Shown: piece after piece, positions 14,444 to 20,502 of the stretch
How positions within the stretch are numbered: the stretch's first letter is position 1
How the letters are laid out: the number at the start of each line of letters is the position of its first letter
Virus record (IMG/VR): IMGVR_UViG_3300046018_000045
Span: 1 to 20,775 of that record
Reading direction: 5' to 3' (one strand)
Length of the DNA: 20,775 nt
Origin: a virus
Made by a program: the position numbers and the translations under genes
The notes under the pieces: model-generated
Told to the model about the DNA's origin: nothing
Seen by the model: the letters and a program-made list of their open reading frames with translations, nothing else
The model's database searches: none

Positions 14444-16647
14444 TCAAGTTCGCTCCAGTATTTCTTGCCCATTTTAAGTGCCGCAGGTACAGTGAATGTA
14501 CGCTGTATTCCTTTGATATCTTTAATTTGTACTGGTATCTCCATGAGTTCTTTGACTTTGAAAGCCAAGTCCTCACGGCCGATTCTGTATTGAAAGAAAA
14601 TTGAATCATGGATCTGGGCAAGGAGTTTAAAATCTTTCGGGTTGGGTAAGGCAACATCTGTGAACACCTTTATAAAAGCTTTGTTGAGAGTCATTGCATT
14701 AAGAGATTGCGGATTGTGCGCAACATATGCATTCAGAGCTTGCTTACTTTTCGTGGGATCAGAGAAACAATATCTGGTCCAGCCCGTTGCACCTGTGAGT
14801 TTAGAATTTGTAGACACAGTTCGTTTGATCCAGTCTTGATACCCAATGCGAACGTCAGGGTAAGTAAGAGTAAACACGTTAAGCAAATGTTCAGCCACTT
14901 CACGAAGCGTCCAGCGAGCAGGAAGTTTAAGAAGTCTTTGAGCTTCAAGGATTTTATCTTCTCCCATAGTGTCAATGAGGACTGACCATCCCATGTTATA
15001 ACTAGCTCCGTGATTAACTCGTTTTGCCAAATCACGTAACTTTTTATCGAGAGTCTTTCCAGTGCTGTCATCGTAAATTGATTCGTAAGGTATTCCGAAA
15101 AAACTTGATGCATTGGTGGCATGGAAATCCCTACCGGAACTGACTGCCTTGATAAGGTTTTGATCGCCAGTAATGTACGCTGTATCTCTGGATTCAGCTT
15201 GCTCAAGATCTGATTCTCCCAGATAGAATCCATCATCGGCACATAGTGTAGCTTTGACGTCTTTCCCTCTTGGAATATTCTGAATCTGCAATCCACACCA
15301 GAAATGGTGTTCTTTACTTGCCAATCTCCCTGTGTCAGTTCCGTGAGGGTTAAGTGAATATAGGATGCGTTCATTTAATTCTTTTCCTTCCACAAGGTAA
15401 GTTGATAAGAGTTTGCGATCTTTTTGTATTGATGATACTTGAGATAAGATTCTTGCGTTAAGAGGATGACGTAAGCGCGCCTTAGCAAGGTTCTTTTCAT
15501 CTGTCGCATCCAAGTCACCACACCCAAGGATTTTGAGTAATGCTTTCTTTTGTACTGGGCTGTTTGTATTAAACGATGGCACTCCCAATTCAAGAGATAA
15601 GCGCGTGTTTGCATCTTCAACTTTCTGTGTGAAATCATTGTTGGCCTTTATTAACCTAGGTAAGTCACGTTTGATACCTGTAAGTTCAGACTGGATACAG
15701 GGGAAAAGCACAGGAAACTCAAGCTTATAATTATTACAAGCCCACGATGGTGCTTCGCTGATCCAGCCCAATAGAACGAGTGCTGTTTGGTGGGTGTCTT
15801 TAGCATTATATAAATAATATGTTTCCAGATCATTTGTTTCCGCCAAATCTTTCCAATACATTGACTCTCGTACAAAGAATGCACTTAAGGAGGCAAGGTC
15901 TTTAGGTAGTTCTGAATACCAAGAGTGCATTAAGGTTGCTGTATCCCAAGCATAATTTCTAAGAATTAAACCGTAGCGCATAAGGTAATTAATATCGTAC
16001 TTACCATTTTGTAATATTTTTTGTACTGGCAAATCTAGAAACTTTTGACACCATGCAACTGCAAAATCAGAATCCAAAGGAAGAACAGTAGAGCGAGAAA
16101 CGTACTTACCGTTAACCATAGTAAGAGTAGTAAATCCCACACATCTGATCGCCAGATTTTCTTTATAAGTTTCAATGTCAACTGCCATAAGGCAGGAAGA
16201 TGTGGCAAGATTATATTCATGTTCTATATTGGAGGGTGAGAGGATGCACCAATTAAACTCTGGAGCGATTGGCCATCTGTCTTTATAAACAAGTTTAGAT
16301 GTGTAACGTTTAAGTAAAAATTTACCGTAAGGTACTGTAATCGTGTGTTCAAGAGGATGAACAATGACATACTCAATTCCATTTTTGGTGAACACAGACC
16401 CTGCAAAGTTGTCAATGGATGGAGCTTTGGATGAAGTGGATTGAGGCAATAACTTCGATAGTAGCACGGATGAAGTTGTGATAACTCCAGTGATCCCACG
16501 TTTCTTGCAGTAAGAATCCACCTCATAGAGGGTTTGAATGGGTTCAGTAGATAAGAATACTTTGGCTGAACCGACACAACCTTTAAGAGTTGGTAAGAAT
16601 GGTTTGTCTGCTGATGTTCCGAGGAAGAGGAGGAGTTCATGATTCAC
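14440..16647 (-). CDS. Family A DNA polymerase with 3'-5' proofreading domain
   Basis: A 735-aa replicative polymerase. The exonuclease domain (about 150-290) has Exo I VDIETY (Asp157, Glu159), Exo II NGKYDINYL (Asp218) and Exo III YNAKD (Tyr280, Asp284). The polymerase domain has TDTGRLAS (437-444), motif A SDLEQAESR (Asp480 to Arg487), motif B R538-x3-K542-x3-H546-x3-Y550 within LRDLAKRVNHGASYNMG, and motif C QIHDS (His680, Asp681, Ser682). Two points are unusual: His at the position of E. coli Phe762, and HDS instead of HDE. There is no 5' nuclease domain, as in T7 gp5. The start is GTG 16647, sharing GTGA with the preceding stop, which explains its weak ribosome site. It is the main replicase of the operon. 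Family assignment is very firm. Confidence 0.95.
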   Translation of the reverse strand: MNHELLLFLGTSADKPFLPTLKGCVGSAKVFLSTEPIQTLYEVDSYCKKRGITGVITTSSVLLSKLLPQSTSSKAPSIDNFAGSVFTKNGIEYVIVHPLEHTITVPYGKFLLKRYTSKLVYKDRWPIAPEFNWCILSPSNIEHEYNLATSSCLMAVDIETYKENLAIRCVGFTTLTMVNGKYVSRSTVLPLDSDFAVAWCQKFLDLPVQKILQNGKYDINYLMRYGLILRNYAWDTATLMHSWYSELPKDLASLSAFFVRESMYWKDLAETNDLETYYLYNAKDTHQTALVLLGWISEAPSWACNNYKLEFPVLFPCIQSELTGIKRDLPRLIKANNDFTQKVEDANTRLSLELGVPSFNTNSPVQKKALLKILGCGDLDATDEKNLAKARLRHPLNARILSQVSSIQKDRKLLSTYLVEGKELNERILYSLNPHGTDTGRLASKEHHFWCGLQIQNIPRGKDVKATLCADDGFYLGESDLEQAESRDTAYITGDQNLIKAVSSGRDFHATNASSFFGIPYESIYDDSTGKTLDKKLRDLAKRVNHGASYNMGWSVLIDTMGEDKILEAQRLLKLPARWTLREVAEHLLNVFTLTYPDVRIGYQDWIKRTVSTNSKLTGATGWTRYCFSDPTKSKQALNAYVAHNPQSLNAMTLNKAFIKVFTDVALPNPKDFKLLAQIHDSIFFQYRIGREDLAFKVKELMEIPVQIKDIKGIQRTFTVPAALKMGKKYWSELE

Positions 16648-16877
16648 AGATCTAATTCCAATTGATTAAGAGTTAATGGTACACTGACAGGAATATATGT
16701 GTGTGTAACACTTGCCTTACCTGGCACAACAGTGAACTGTTGGTTAGATACTTTCATTGCAAAGACGTCTCCACGATTAACAACTTCATGCACAGTTGTG
16801 CTATTGAATAGTCGTTTAGATGGAACCAATCGAATGTAGAGTTCGTCTTTGTAATAAAATGCGTTGAGTTGTTTCAT
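16644..16877 (-). CDS. 77-aa hypothetical protein preceding the polymerase
   Basis: A 77-aa protein from ATG 16877, the first gene after the double-terminator region, with no clear Shine-Dalgarno. It begins MKQLNAFYYKDELYIRLVPS and looks all-beta (FAMKVSNQQFTVVPG, THTYIPVSVPLTLNQLELDL), with no Cys, membrane segment or known catalytic motif. Its TGA overlaps the polymerase GTG start by four bases (GTGA), so polymerase translation likely depends on it. Not recognised. A leader or coupling role is possible in addition to any protein function. Confidence 0.6.
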   Translation of the reverse strand: MKQLNAFYYKDELYIRLVPSKRLFNSTTVHEVVNRGDVFAMKVSNQQFTVVPGKASVTHTYIPVSVPLTLNQLELDL

Positions 16878-16895
16878 GATTGATTTGTTTAAATG

Positions 16896-16926
16896 AAAAA
16901 GCCCCCCGCCTTTTTAGGGGCGGAGG
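16896..16926 (-). terminator. Hairpin terminator upstream of the polymerase genes
   Basis: Read on the - strand, CCTCCGCC (16926-16919) pairs with GGCGGGGG (16910-16903) in an 8-bp stem with one G-U pair and loop CCTAAAAA, followed by GCTTTTT (16902-16896). It lies downstream of the candidate ssDNA-binding gene and 19 bases before the 77-aa/polymerase gene pair. It would therefore reduce, rather than abolish, expression of the downstream replication genes unless a promoter or antitermination helps. Confidence 0.7.
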
Positions 16927-16927
16927 T

Positions 16928-16992
16928 AAAAACTCACACTGCCAAGTAAGTTAGAGGGAGACAATAACTTACAAGAATTGATGCAGTGTGAG
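16928..16992 (-). promoter_or_regulatory. Nested inverted-repeat RNA element with U5 tail
   Basis: A perfect 10-bp outer stem (CTCACACTGC at 16933-16942, GCAGTGTGAG at 16983-16992) encloses an asymmetric internal loop (10 and 3 bases). Inside lies a perfect 8-bp stem (GTAAGTTA at 16946-16953, TAACTTAC at 16965-16972) with an 11-base loop, TTGTCTCCCTC on the - strand. In the - strand transcript the outer stem is followed by UUUUU (16932-16928), so it could act as a terminator, an attenuator or a 3'-end protector of the ssDNA-binding gene mRNA. It begins 16 bases after that gene's stop. The structure is read directly from the sequence; the function is inferred. Confidence 0.65.
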
Positions 16993-17007
16993 GGCATTTT
17001 TGTGTGG

Positions 17008-17451
17008 TTAGATTACTTGAACTTTAACAATGTCAATGTTATCGCGGCCTTCGTATTCGCCTTTGCCTACGCGAATCTTAGTGACTACTGCAACTTCTGC
17101 ATCTTTGGCATTTTCCAAAACTTCTGTGGTTGTTGCACCACCGAATGTACCTTGCAAGACTTTGACAATTTCTTTCAGTGCGCCTTGTGCATATTCGTTT
17201 GCAGTTCCATCTTTCTTTTTTAGATTAAAGAATACTGAGTTCTTATCACCTGCTGCTGGAGTGGAGGAAGTTGGGTCAGCCAGTTCCAGAGGTTCAACAT
17301 AATGCATTGTGATTTGCACAGATGCTTTTTCTTTGTTGATCTTGCTTTCCAATTTAACCTTGTGGGCGCCATTAGGAAACAAAGAGATAGATGGCATATC
17401 TGCCAGATCATCGAGAGTTGCGTCGAGAATGTTATCGAGAGAATTTGTCAT
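17008..17451 (-). CDS. Candidate phage ssDNA-binding protein (conserved phage family)
   Basis: A 147-aa protein from ATG 17451. An upstream in-frame ATG at 17526 overlaps the preceding gene and adds a basic stretch unlike the family start, so I prefer 17451, whose first residues are the acidic helix MTNSLDNILDATLDDLADMP. Next come beta-type segments (FPNGAHKVKLESK, KASVQITMHYVEPLEL), an Asp/Ser/Thr linker, a helix around ALKEIVKVLQGTFGG, and strands near the end (EVAVVTKIRVGKGE, NIDIVKVQVI). I recall similar proteins beside Sak4-type ATPases and Cas4-like nucleases in phages, where a binding role is assumed. There is no acidic C-terminal tail as in classical SSB. Structured RNA and terminators directly downstream suggest it is made in excess. 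Confidence 0.5.
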   Translation of the reverse strand: MTNSLDNILDATLDDLADMPSISLFPNGAHKVKLESKINKEKASVQITMHYVEPLELADPTSSTPAAGDKNSVFFNLKKKDGTANEYAQGALKEIVKVLQGTFGGATTTEVLENAKDAEVAVVTKIRVGKGEYEGRDNIDIVKVQVI

Positions 17452-17512
17452 TTTGTAGGCTTTCTTAAAAACTTTTACTAAATATGTGTGAAAACTAGGG
17501 GAGAATTTTAGG

Positions 17513-17866
17513 TTAGTTGTGGGCATTGCTTACTTCATTAGAGAGTTCCTTTCGTAATTGAAGTTCGAGAATTGCTAGGAGATTCCAAGCTGCATGAGCT
17601 AGGTGTGGGATACCAGATTCAGGATCATCTTTGTGATTCTCTGATTCTAACAAATGTCGATACAGTGCATCTTTGTAGCGTGCTTCTCCGTCTGGAACAG
17701 TGAGCCAACCATTAGGTGTGTATTTCTTTACGCCAAATGTTGTTACTTCAGATACAGAAGATATAGCATTATGAAAGCCAGATACCATAAGACCAGTGCG
17801 ATTCTTACCGGTGTCATCTTTAACTCCTGGCTTATTTAGATCAGAGAAGATTTGTCTGTGTGTCAT
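17513..17866 (-). CDS. dATP/dGTP diphosphohydrolase-domain protein (DUF5664 type)
   Basis: A 117-aa protein from ATG 17866, overlapping the ATPase stop (ATGA), with AGGAA four bases upstream. Conserved blocks are VKDDTGKNRTGLM (about 15-27), SSVSEVTTFGVKKYTPNGW (about 37-55), EARYKDALYRHLLE (about 61-74) and ESGIPHLAHAAWNLLAILEL (about 83-102). These match the DUF5664 family, annotated as the N-terminal domain of phage dATP/dGTP diphosphohydrolase. The domain shares the helical, acidic-metal-site logic of MazG-like enzymes that remove pyrophosphate from dNTPs. It may adjust nucleotide pools during phage replication. The domain is widespread in phages and does not prove dGTPase activity; the substrate is inferred from the family. 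Confidence 0.75.
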   Translation of the reverse strand: MTHRQIFSDLNKPGVKDDTGKNRTGLMVSGFHNAISSVSEVTTFGVKKYTPNGWLTVPDGEARYKDALYRHLLESENHKDDPESGIPHLAHAAWNLLAILELQLRKELSNEVSNAHN

Positions 17867-18708
17867 TTCTTTCCTAACAATGATGTGAGAGATGATGTTG
17901 CAACTTGTTTCTGTGTAGGCGCTTGCGCTGGTGGATCACGAAACATAGTTATGAGAGGAGAGTCAGAAATAGACTCAAGAACAATACCAGTGCGTGACCC
18001 AGTGTTAAGATTAGCAGCGGAAGTTGTACTTGAGTAAAAATTGTGCCGTTTGTTCTTGACTTCTGCGTATATAACATGGTCAAAATACTTAGCAGTATTT
18101 CTGGAGAAAGCACGAGTACCAGCCACAGGAACAAGTTTAGTTTTACCATCTTCTAATTCCGCTTCTGTTTCATGTGAGATACATACGACATTGTAATTAG
18201 CTTGTTGGATATGAGAGAGGAATATTTCCATCAGCTTACCTAGATTACCCCAATCATTATAATCAAGTTTGTAATCATCTGGTTGGCCTTTTGTTATGTG
18301 AGAGATCGCAGAATTGGTAAGCTGTGTGAGTGAGTCAAAAACAACGACAGTATCTTCATTGAGCGAATTAAGTTCAATCTTTGTGAATGGTTTAGAATCT
18401 TTCTTGCATAAGGGGCATCCAACTTTTCCATGCTCTTCGCAGATTTCAACTGGTCCTCCTTTAATAACTTTAAGACAAGTTTCAATTGCAATGGGGAAAG
18501 ATCGAGTGTCTGGTATGGATATAATTTCAATTCGATCTTTCCATTCTTCTGGAAACTTGAGTAGAGTGGAGTATCCATTTTCTAAGTCAAACCAAATAAG
18601 TTTTTTAAATTCTGCTAGGCCACCTGCGAGTTGTGTCTTACCTGTTTTTGGTGGGCCGTAGATTAGAACTCTGTGTATGGGAGAGAGAGCTTTTTGTGTG
18701 AGTTTCAT
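17863..18708 (-). CDS. Sak4-like RecA-fold ATPase (AAA_24 family)
   Basis: A 281-aa protein with Walker A YGPPKTGKT (Gly18-Thr25) and Walker B DTVVVFDSLTQL (Asp125). Further conserved blocks are DDYKLDYNDWGNLGKLMEIF (about 145-164), NVVCISHETE (about 173-182) and VAGTRAFSRNTAKYFDHVIY (about 193-212). These fit the AAA_24/Sak4-like single-strand annealing or recombinase-core proteins of phages. Between the Walker motifs is a Cys/His knuckle, Cys90-x2-His93-x4-Cys98-x2-Cys101, a possible zinc site. The C-terminus is Gln/Thr/Ser-rich and flexible. AAGG lies seven bases before ATG 18708, which overlaps the nuclease stop (TAATG). With the adjacent nuclease and candidate ssDNA-binding gene it forms a probable recombination-dependent replication module. 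Confidence 0.85.
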   Translation of the reverse strand: MKLTQKALSPIHRVLIYGPPKTGKTQLAGGLAEFKKLIWFDLENGYSTLLKFPEEWKDRIEIISIPDTRSFPIAIETCLKVIKGGPVEICEEHGKVGCPLCKKDSKPFTKIELNSLNEDTVVVFDSLTQLTNSAISHITKGQPDDYKLDYNDWGNLGKLMEIFLSHIQQANYNVVCISHETEAELEDGKTKLVPVAGTRAFSRNTAKYFDHVIYAEVKNKRHNFYSSTTSAANLNTGSRTGIVLESISDSPLITMFRDPPAQAPTQKQVATSSLTSLLGKK

Positions 18709-19649
18709 TAAGATACCTTAGATATTTGTGAATGAATCAGATCATCTAGTGTGATTTGAATTTGATATTCTGAATTTGTTTTCTCTATTTGGGAAATTTG
18801 TTCAGGAGTAATAGGAGAGACAAGTCGATCAGTATCCATTTGACATAGTCCCATGTACTTGCATTCTCTAAAGAAAGTAAAACAAGACTCGCCGCGCATA
18901 GGATAAAGATCGTTTTGTTCATACAAAGATAAGACTTCTGTATCTAAGACAAGCTCTCTGATCCATCGTGCTCGTTGGACGTAAGATTTGGTAAATTCCA
19001 GTTGGTCATACTGGAGTTGTTTTGTTGAGTAGACAAGGTAGAGGACTCGGTACGAGGATAGTTCAGGGAAGATTGCATCGAGGACAATTGAGTATCCAAT
19101 TGCTTGAGCAGAGTTCTTGTATGTTGCAGGATTAAGAGTTGTTGCGCTGGATGTTTTGCATTCCAGAACGACAACTTCTCCTGTTGTGTCATGCTGGAGA
19201 ACTGCATCAACAAAACCTCTATACTTAAATCCACTTGGAAGAGTGATGAGAAAGGAAAGTTCGCAGGCAGGTTTTCCATTATAATTTACCAGTGAATAGT
19301 TTTCGAGATAACCTTCAGAGAGAAGATTGAGAAATTTATCAATTGCAAATACTGCTGCTGCAAATGATTTGTTTTGTTTGGGATTGTCTGCAAACAACTC
19401 AGGGCGCCAACCAAGAAACATTTGCCATATGATATCTTCATAAGATTTATGTTCGAGAGCAAGCTGGATACCTAAGCCTACGATTTGTCCATAAGAAAAT
19501 GTAATTGTTTCTTCTGGTGATTCAGATGTTTCTGATATTGATCCCAAACGATCTAACTGAAACTTTCTGGGGCAAGAATGTGCAGTGAGAAGAGAAGAGT
19601 AAGATAGGTTTAAGATTCTGGGGTCAGTTTGTATTTCGATGGGTAACAT
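18708..19649 (-). CDS. Cas4/RecB-like PD-(D/E)XK nuclease with predicted Fe-S cluster
   Basis: A 313-aa nuclease. The N-terminal signature SYSSLLTAHSCPRKFQLDRL contains Cys26. The PD-(D/E)XK core is GFVDAVLQHD (Asp148) with VVLECKTSSA (Glu163, Lys165), followed by the RecB-type QxxxY motif (Gln182, Tyr186 in QAIGYSI). Three more cysteines, Cys256, Cys263 and Cys269 (ESCFTFFRECKYMGLC), complete the one-plus-three arrangement that binds a 4Fe-4S cluster in Cas4 and AddB nucleases. The family cuts or resects DNA ends. It lies directly before the Sak4-like ATPase, so end resection feeding annealing or recombination is a reasonable inference. There are no CRISPR repeats nearby, so an adaptation role is unlikely. 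ATG 19649 has a weak ribosome site within the preceding gene. Confidence 0.85.
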   Translation of the reverse strand: MLPIEIQTDPRILNLSYSSLLTAHSCPRKFQLDRLGSISETSESPEETITFSYGQIVGLGIQLALEHKSYEDIIWQMFLGWRPELFADNPKQNKSFAAAVFAIDKFLNLLSEGYLENYSLVNYNGKPACELSFLITLPSGFKYRGFVDAVLQHDTTGEVVVLECKTSSATTLNPATYKNSAQAIGYSIVLDAIFPELSSYRVLYLVYSTKQLQYDQLEFTKSYVQRARWIRELVLDTEVLSLYEQNDLYPMRGESCFTFFRECKYMGLCQMDTDRLVSPITPEQISQIEKTNSEYQIQITLDDLIHSQISKVS

Positions 19650-19900
19650 AGTATTTCTCTGATGATGTTAGATTGTTCGGTTGATGTGTAATTGCATTCG
19701 AGAATTTGTATGAAATAATATATGTGTAGTATGTCGTATTTAGATCTTGGTGGGATCATGAGTGCAGATTCATTTAAGTCTCGATCTGCGGGTAAGATGT
19801 AGCGATAACATCCTAACCAATCAGCTAACATCCTGTGGGTGGAAGGAGTTAGTTGATTCTTGTAAGTACATATGGCAAGAGATTCAGATATCGTCAACAC
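19610..19900 (-). CDS. 96-aa hypothetical protein
   Basis: A frame from GTG 19900 (Val-Leu-Thr-Ile start) to 19610, overlapping the preceding gene by 17 bases and the nuclease gene by 40. It fills what would otherwise be a gap of over 230 bases in a tightly packed operon, which supports it. The sequence is rich in Tyr, Ile and Leu (MLADWLGCYRYILPADRDLN, DILHIYYFIQILECNYTS) with two to three Cys, and looks globular and helical rather than membrane-bound. GAAGAA lies a few bases upstream. No known domain is recognised. A TTG start one codon later is equally possible. Confidence 0.55.
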   Translation of the reverse strand: MLTISESLAICTYKNQLTPSTHRMLADWLGCYRYILPADRDLNESALMIPPRSKYDILHIYYFIQILECNYTSTEQSNIIREILCYPSKYKLTPES

Positions 19901-20150
19901 TGATTTTCTTCAAGGATTTCCCCTTGTTTCCTGAGAGGATTGATGTTGTGATTGTTGTTTGAGTTTGCTTAGACAGTCCTGACACAATGATAGATACTTG
20001 TTCTGGTGTGAGTAAGGTAACGAGTTCAGGATCTTGTTTGAGGTTGGAGTGGATATCTCGTAACAATGTGGGCATATTAGGGAGGGTGGATTGAACTGCA
20101 TTGTAGAGTTCCTGAATTTTAATTGAGATTGCTTCGTGTTGAGTTGTCAT
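19884..20150 (-). CDS. Small helical conserved phage protein (LTPEQVSIIVSGL type)
   Basis: An 88-aa protein from ATG 20150, sharing ATGA with the preceding gene. It is predicted to be all helical: AISIKIQELYNAVQSTLPNM, PTLLRDIHSNLKQDPELVTL, and LTPEQVSIIVSGLSKQTQTT. This arrangement ('PxxxLLxxIHxxLxxDPExVxLLTxEQxxxIVxGLxxQT') is one I recognise from small proteins near phage replication genes, without a known function. The C-terminus is Lys/Ser-rich and ends ISVDDI. It could be an adaptor for the nuclease/ATPase module downstream. Confidence 0.7.
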   Translation of the reverse strand: MTTQHEAISIKIQELYNAVQSTLPNMPTLLRDIHSNLKQDPELVTLLTPEQVSIIVSGLSKQTQTTITTSILSGNKGKSLKKISVDDI

Positions 20151-20395
20151 ATTGAGTCCAAAGTTATGAGTGGTTTGATTGCTATGCGAAATTTAATGAT
20201 TGATCCTTCTCTCTTTGTATGCATCACTGCTTGTACTGGAGGAAAGCGTTCTGTGCATTCTAATTTGTAACCTATATCCATATCTTTTTCTTTAGTTACT
20301 GCCTTAATTATGCGGCGGTGATAAGCCCTGTGAGCTGAGATATCACAAAATCCATTAGTTTTTATCTCAATCCAAACAGGTTCATACTGACGCAT
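20147..20395 (-). CDS. 82-aa conserved phage protein, start codon inside an RNA stem
   Basis: An 82-aa protein beginning MRQYEPVWIEIKTNGFCDIS. Next come a basic helix (AYHRRIIKAVTKEKDMDIGY) and strands (KLECTERFPPVQAVMHTKRE, IIKFRIAIKPLITL). I recognise the overall pattern from small uncharacterised phage proteins ('W...K..G...I.A....H.RI.KAV.KEK..D.GYK') but not a function. An in-frame TAG two codons upstream makes ATG 20395 the first possible ATG. The only Shine-Dalgarno-like AGGA is one base from it, which is too close for efficient initiation. Start codon and AGGA both lie in the 3' arm of an 18-bp inverted repeat, so translation is probably controlled by that structure. Confidence 0.7.
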   Translation of the reverse strand: MRQYEPVWIEIKTNGFCDISAHRAYHRRIIKAVTKEKDMDIGYKLECTERFPPVQAVMHTKREGSIIKFRIAIKPLITLDSI

Positions 20396-20474
20396 ATCCT
20401 AACACTCTAGATTTCTGCATTGATCTTAACTCAGGGAGGAGAAGTTAAGTTACCAGCTAGAATGTTAGGATATG
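20393..20474 (-). promoter_or_regulatory. Nested RNA structure sequestering the start of the 82-aa gene
   Basis: An 18-base inverted repeat (20393-20410 with 20457-20474) encloses a perfect 7-bp inner stem (CTTAACT at 20425-20431, AGTTAAG at 20443-20449) with an 11-base loop, TCTCCTCCCTG on the - strand. In the - strand RNA all 18 outer positions pair; the one imperfect pair is G-U (positions 20405/20462), whereas the + strand RNA would have C-A there. The ATG at 20395 and the AGGA at 20400-20397 are inside the outer helix. This predicts blocked initiation unless the helix is opened by an upstream ribosome, a protein or another RNA. The structure is seen; the control role is inferred. Confidence 0.7.
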
Positions 20475-20477
20475 AGA

Positions 20478-20502
20478 TCCAAGTTTTTATCAGGAACTTG
20501 GA
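20478..20502 (-). promoter_or_regulatory. Leader hairpin downstream of the 54-aa gene
   Basis: A perfect 8-bp inverted repeat, TCCAAGTT (20478-20485) and AACTTGGA (20495-20502), with a 9-base loop. It begins 12 bases after the stop of the 54-aa gene in the transcript and three bases before the long nested element. A competing 5-bp pairing (TCAGG at 20490-20494 with CCTGA at 20505-20509) uses part of the same sequence. There is no U tract, so it is not a simple terminator. A ribosome at the upstream stop would cover its base. Confidence 0.5.

Noticed and set aside
16954-16963. GAGGGAGACA in the + strand loop resembling the end of a T7-type promoter (GGGAGA)
   Set aside because: No upstream TAATACGACTCACTATA-like sequence, no phage RNA polymerase gene in the window, and the region is transcribed from the - strand.
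17452-17526. Longer start (ATG 17526) for the candidate ssDNA-binding protein
   Set aside because: It adds a 25-residue basic segment with a weak ribosome site that overlaps the preceding gene; the acidic MTNSLDNILDATLDDLAD start looks like the natural N-terminus. Not fully excluded.
18708-19649. Cas4-like protein as evidence for a CRISPR adaptation locus
   Set aside because: No Cas1, Cas2 or repeat array anywhere in the window; Cas4-like nucleases are common in phage recombination modules.
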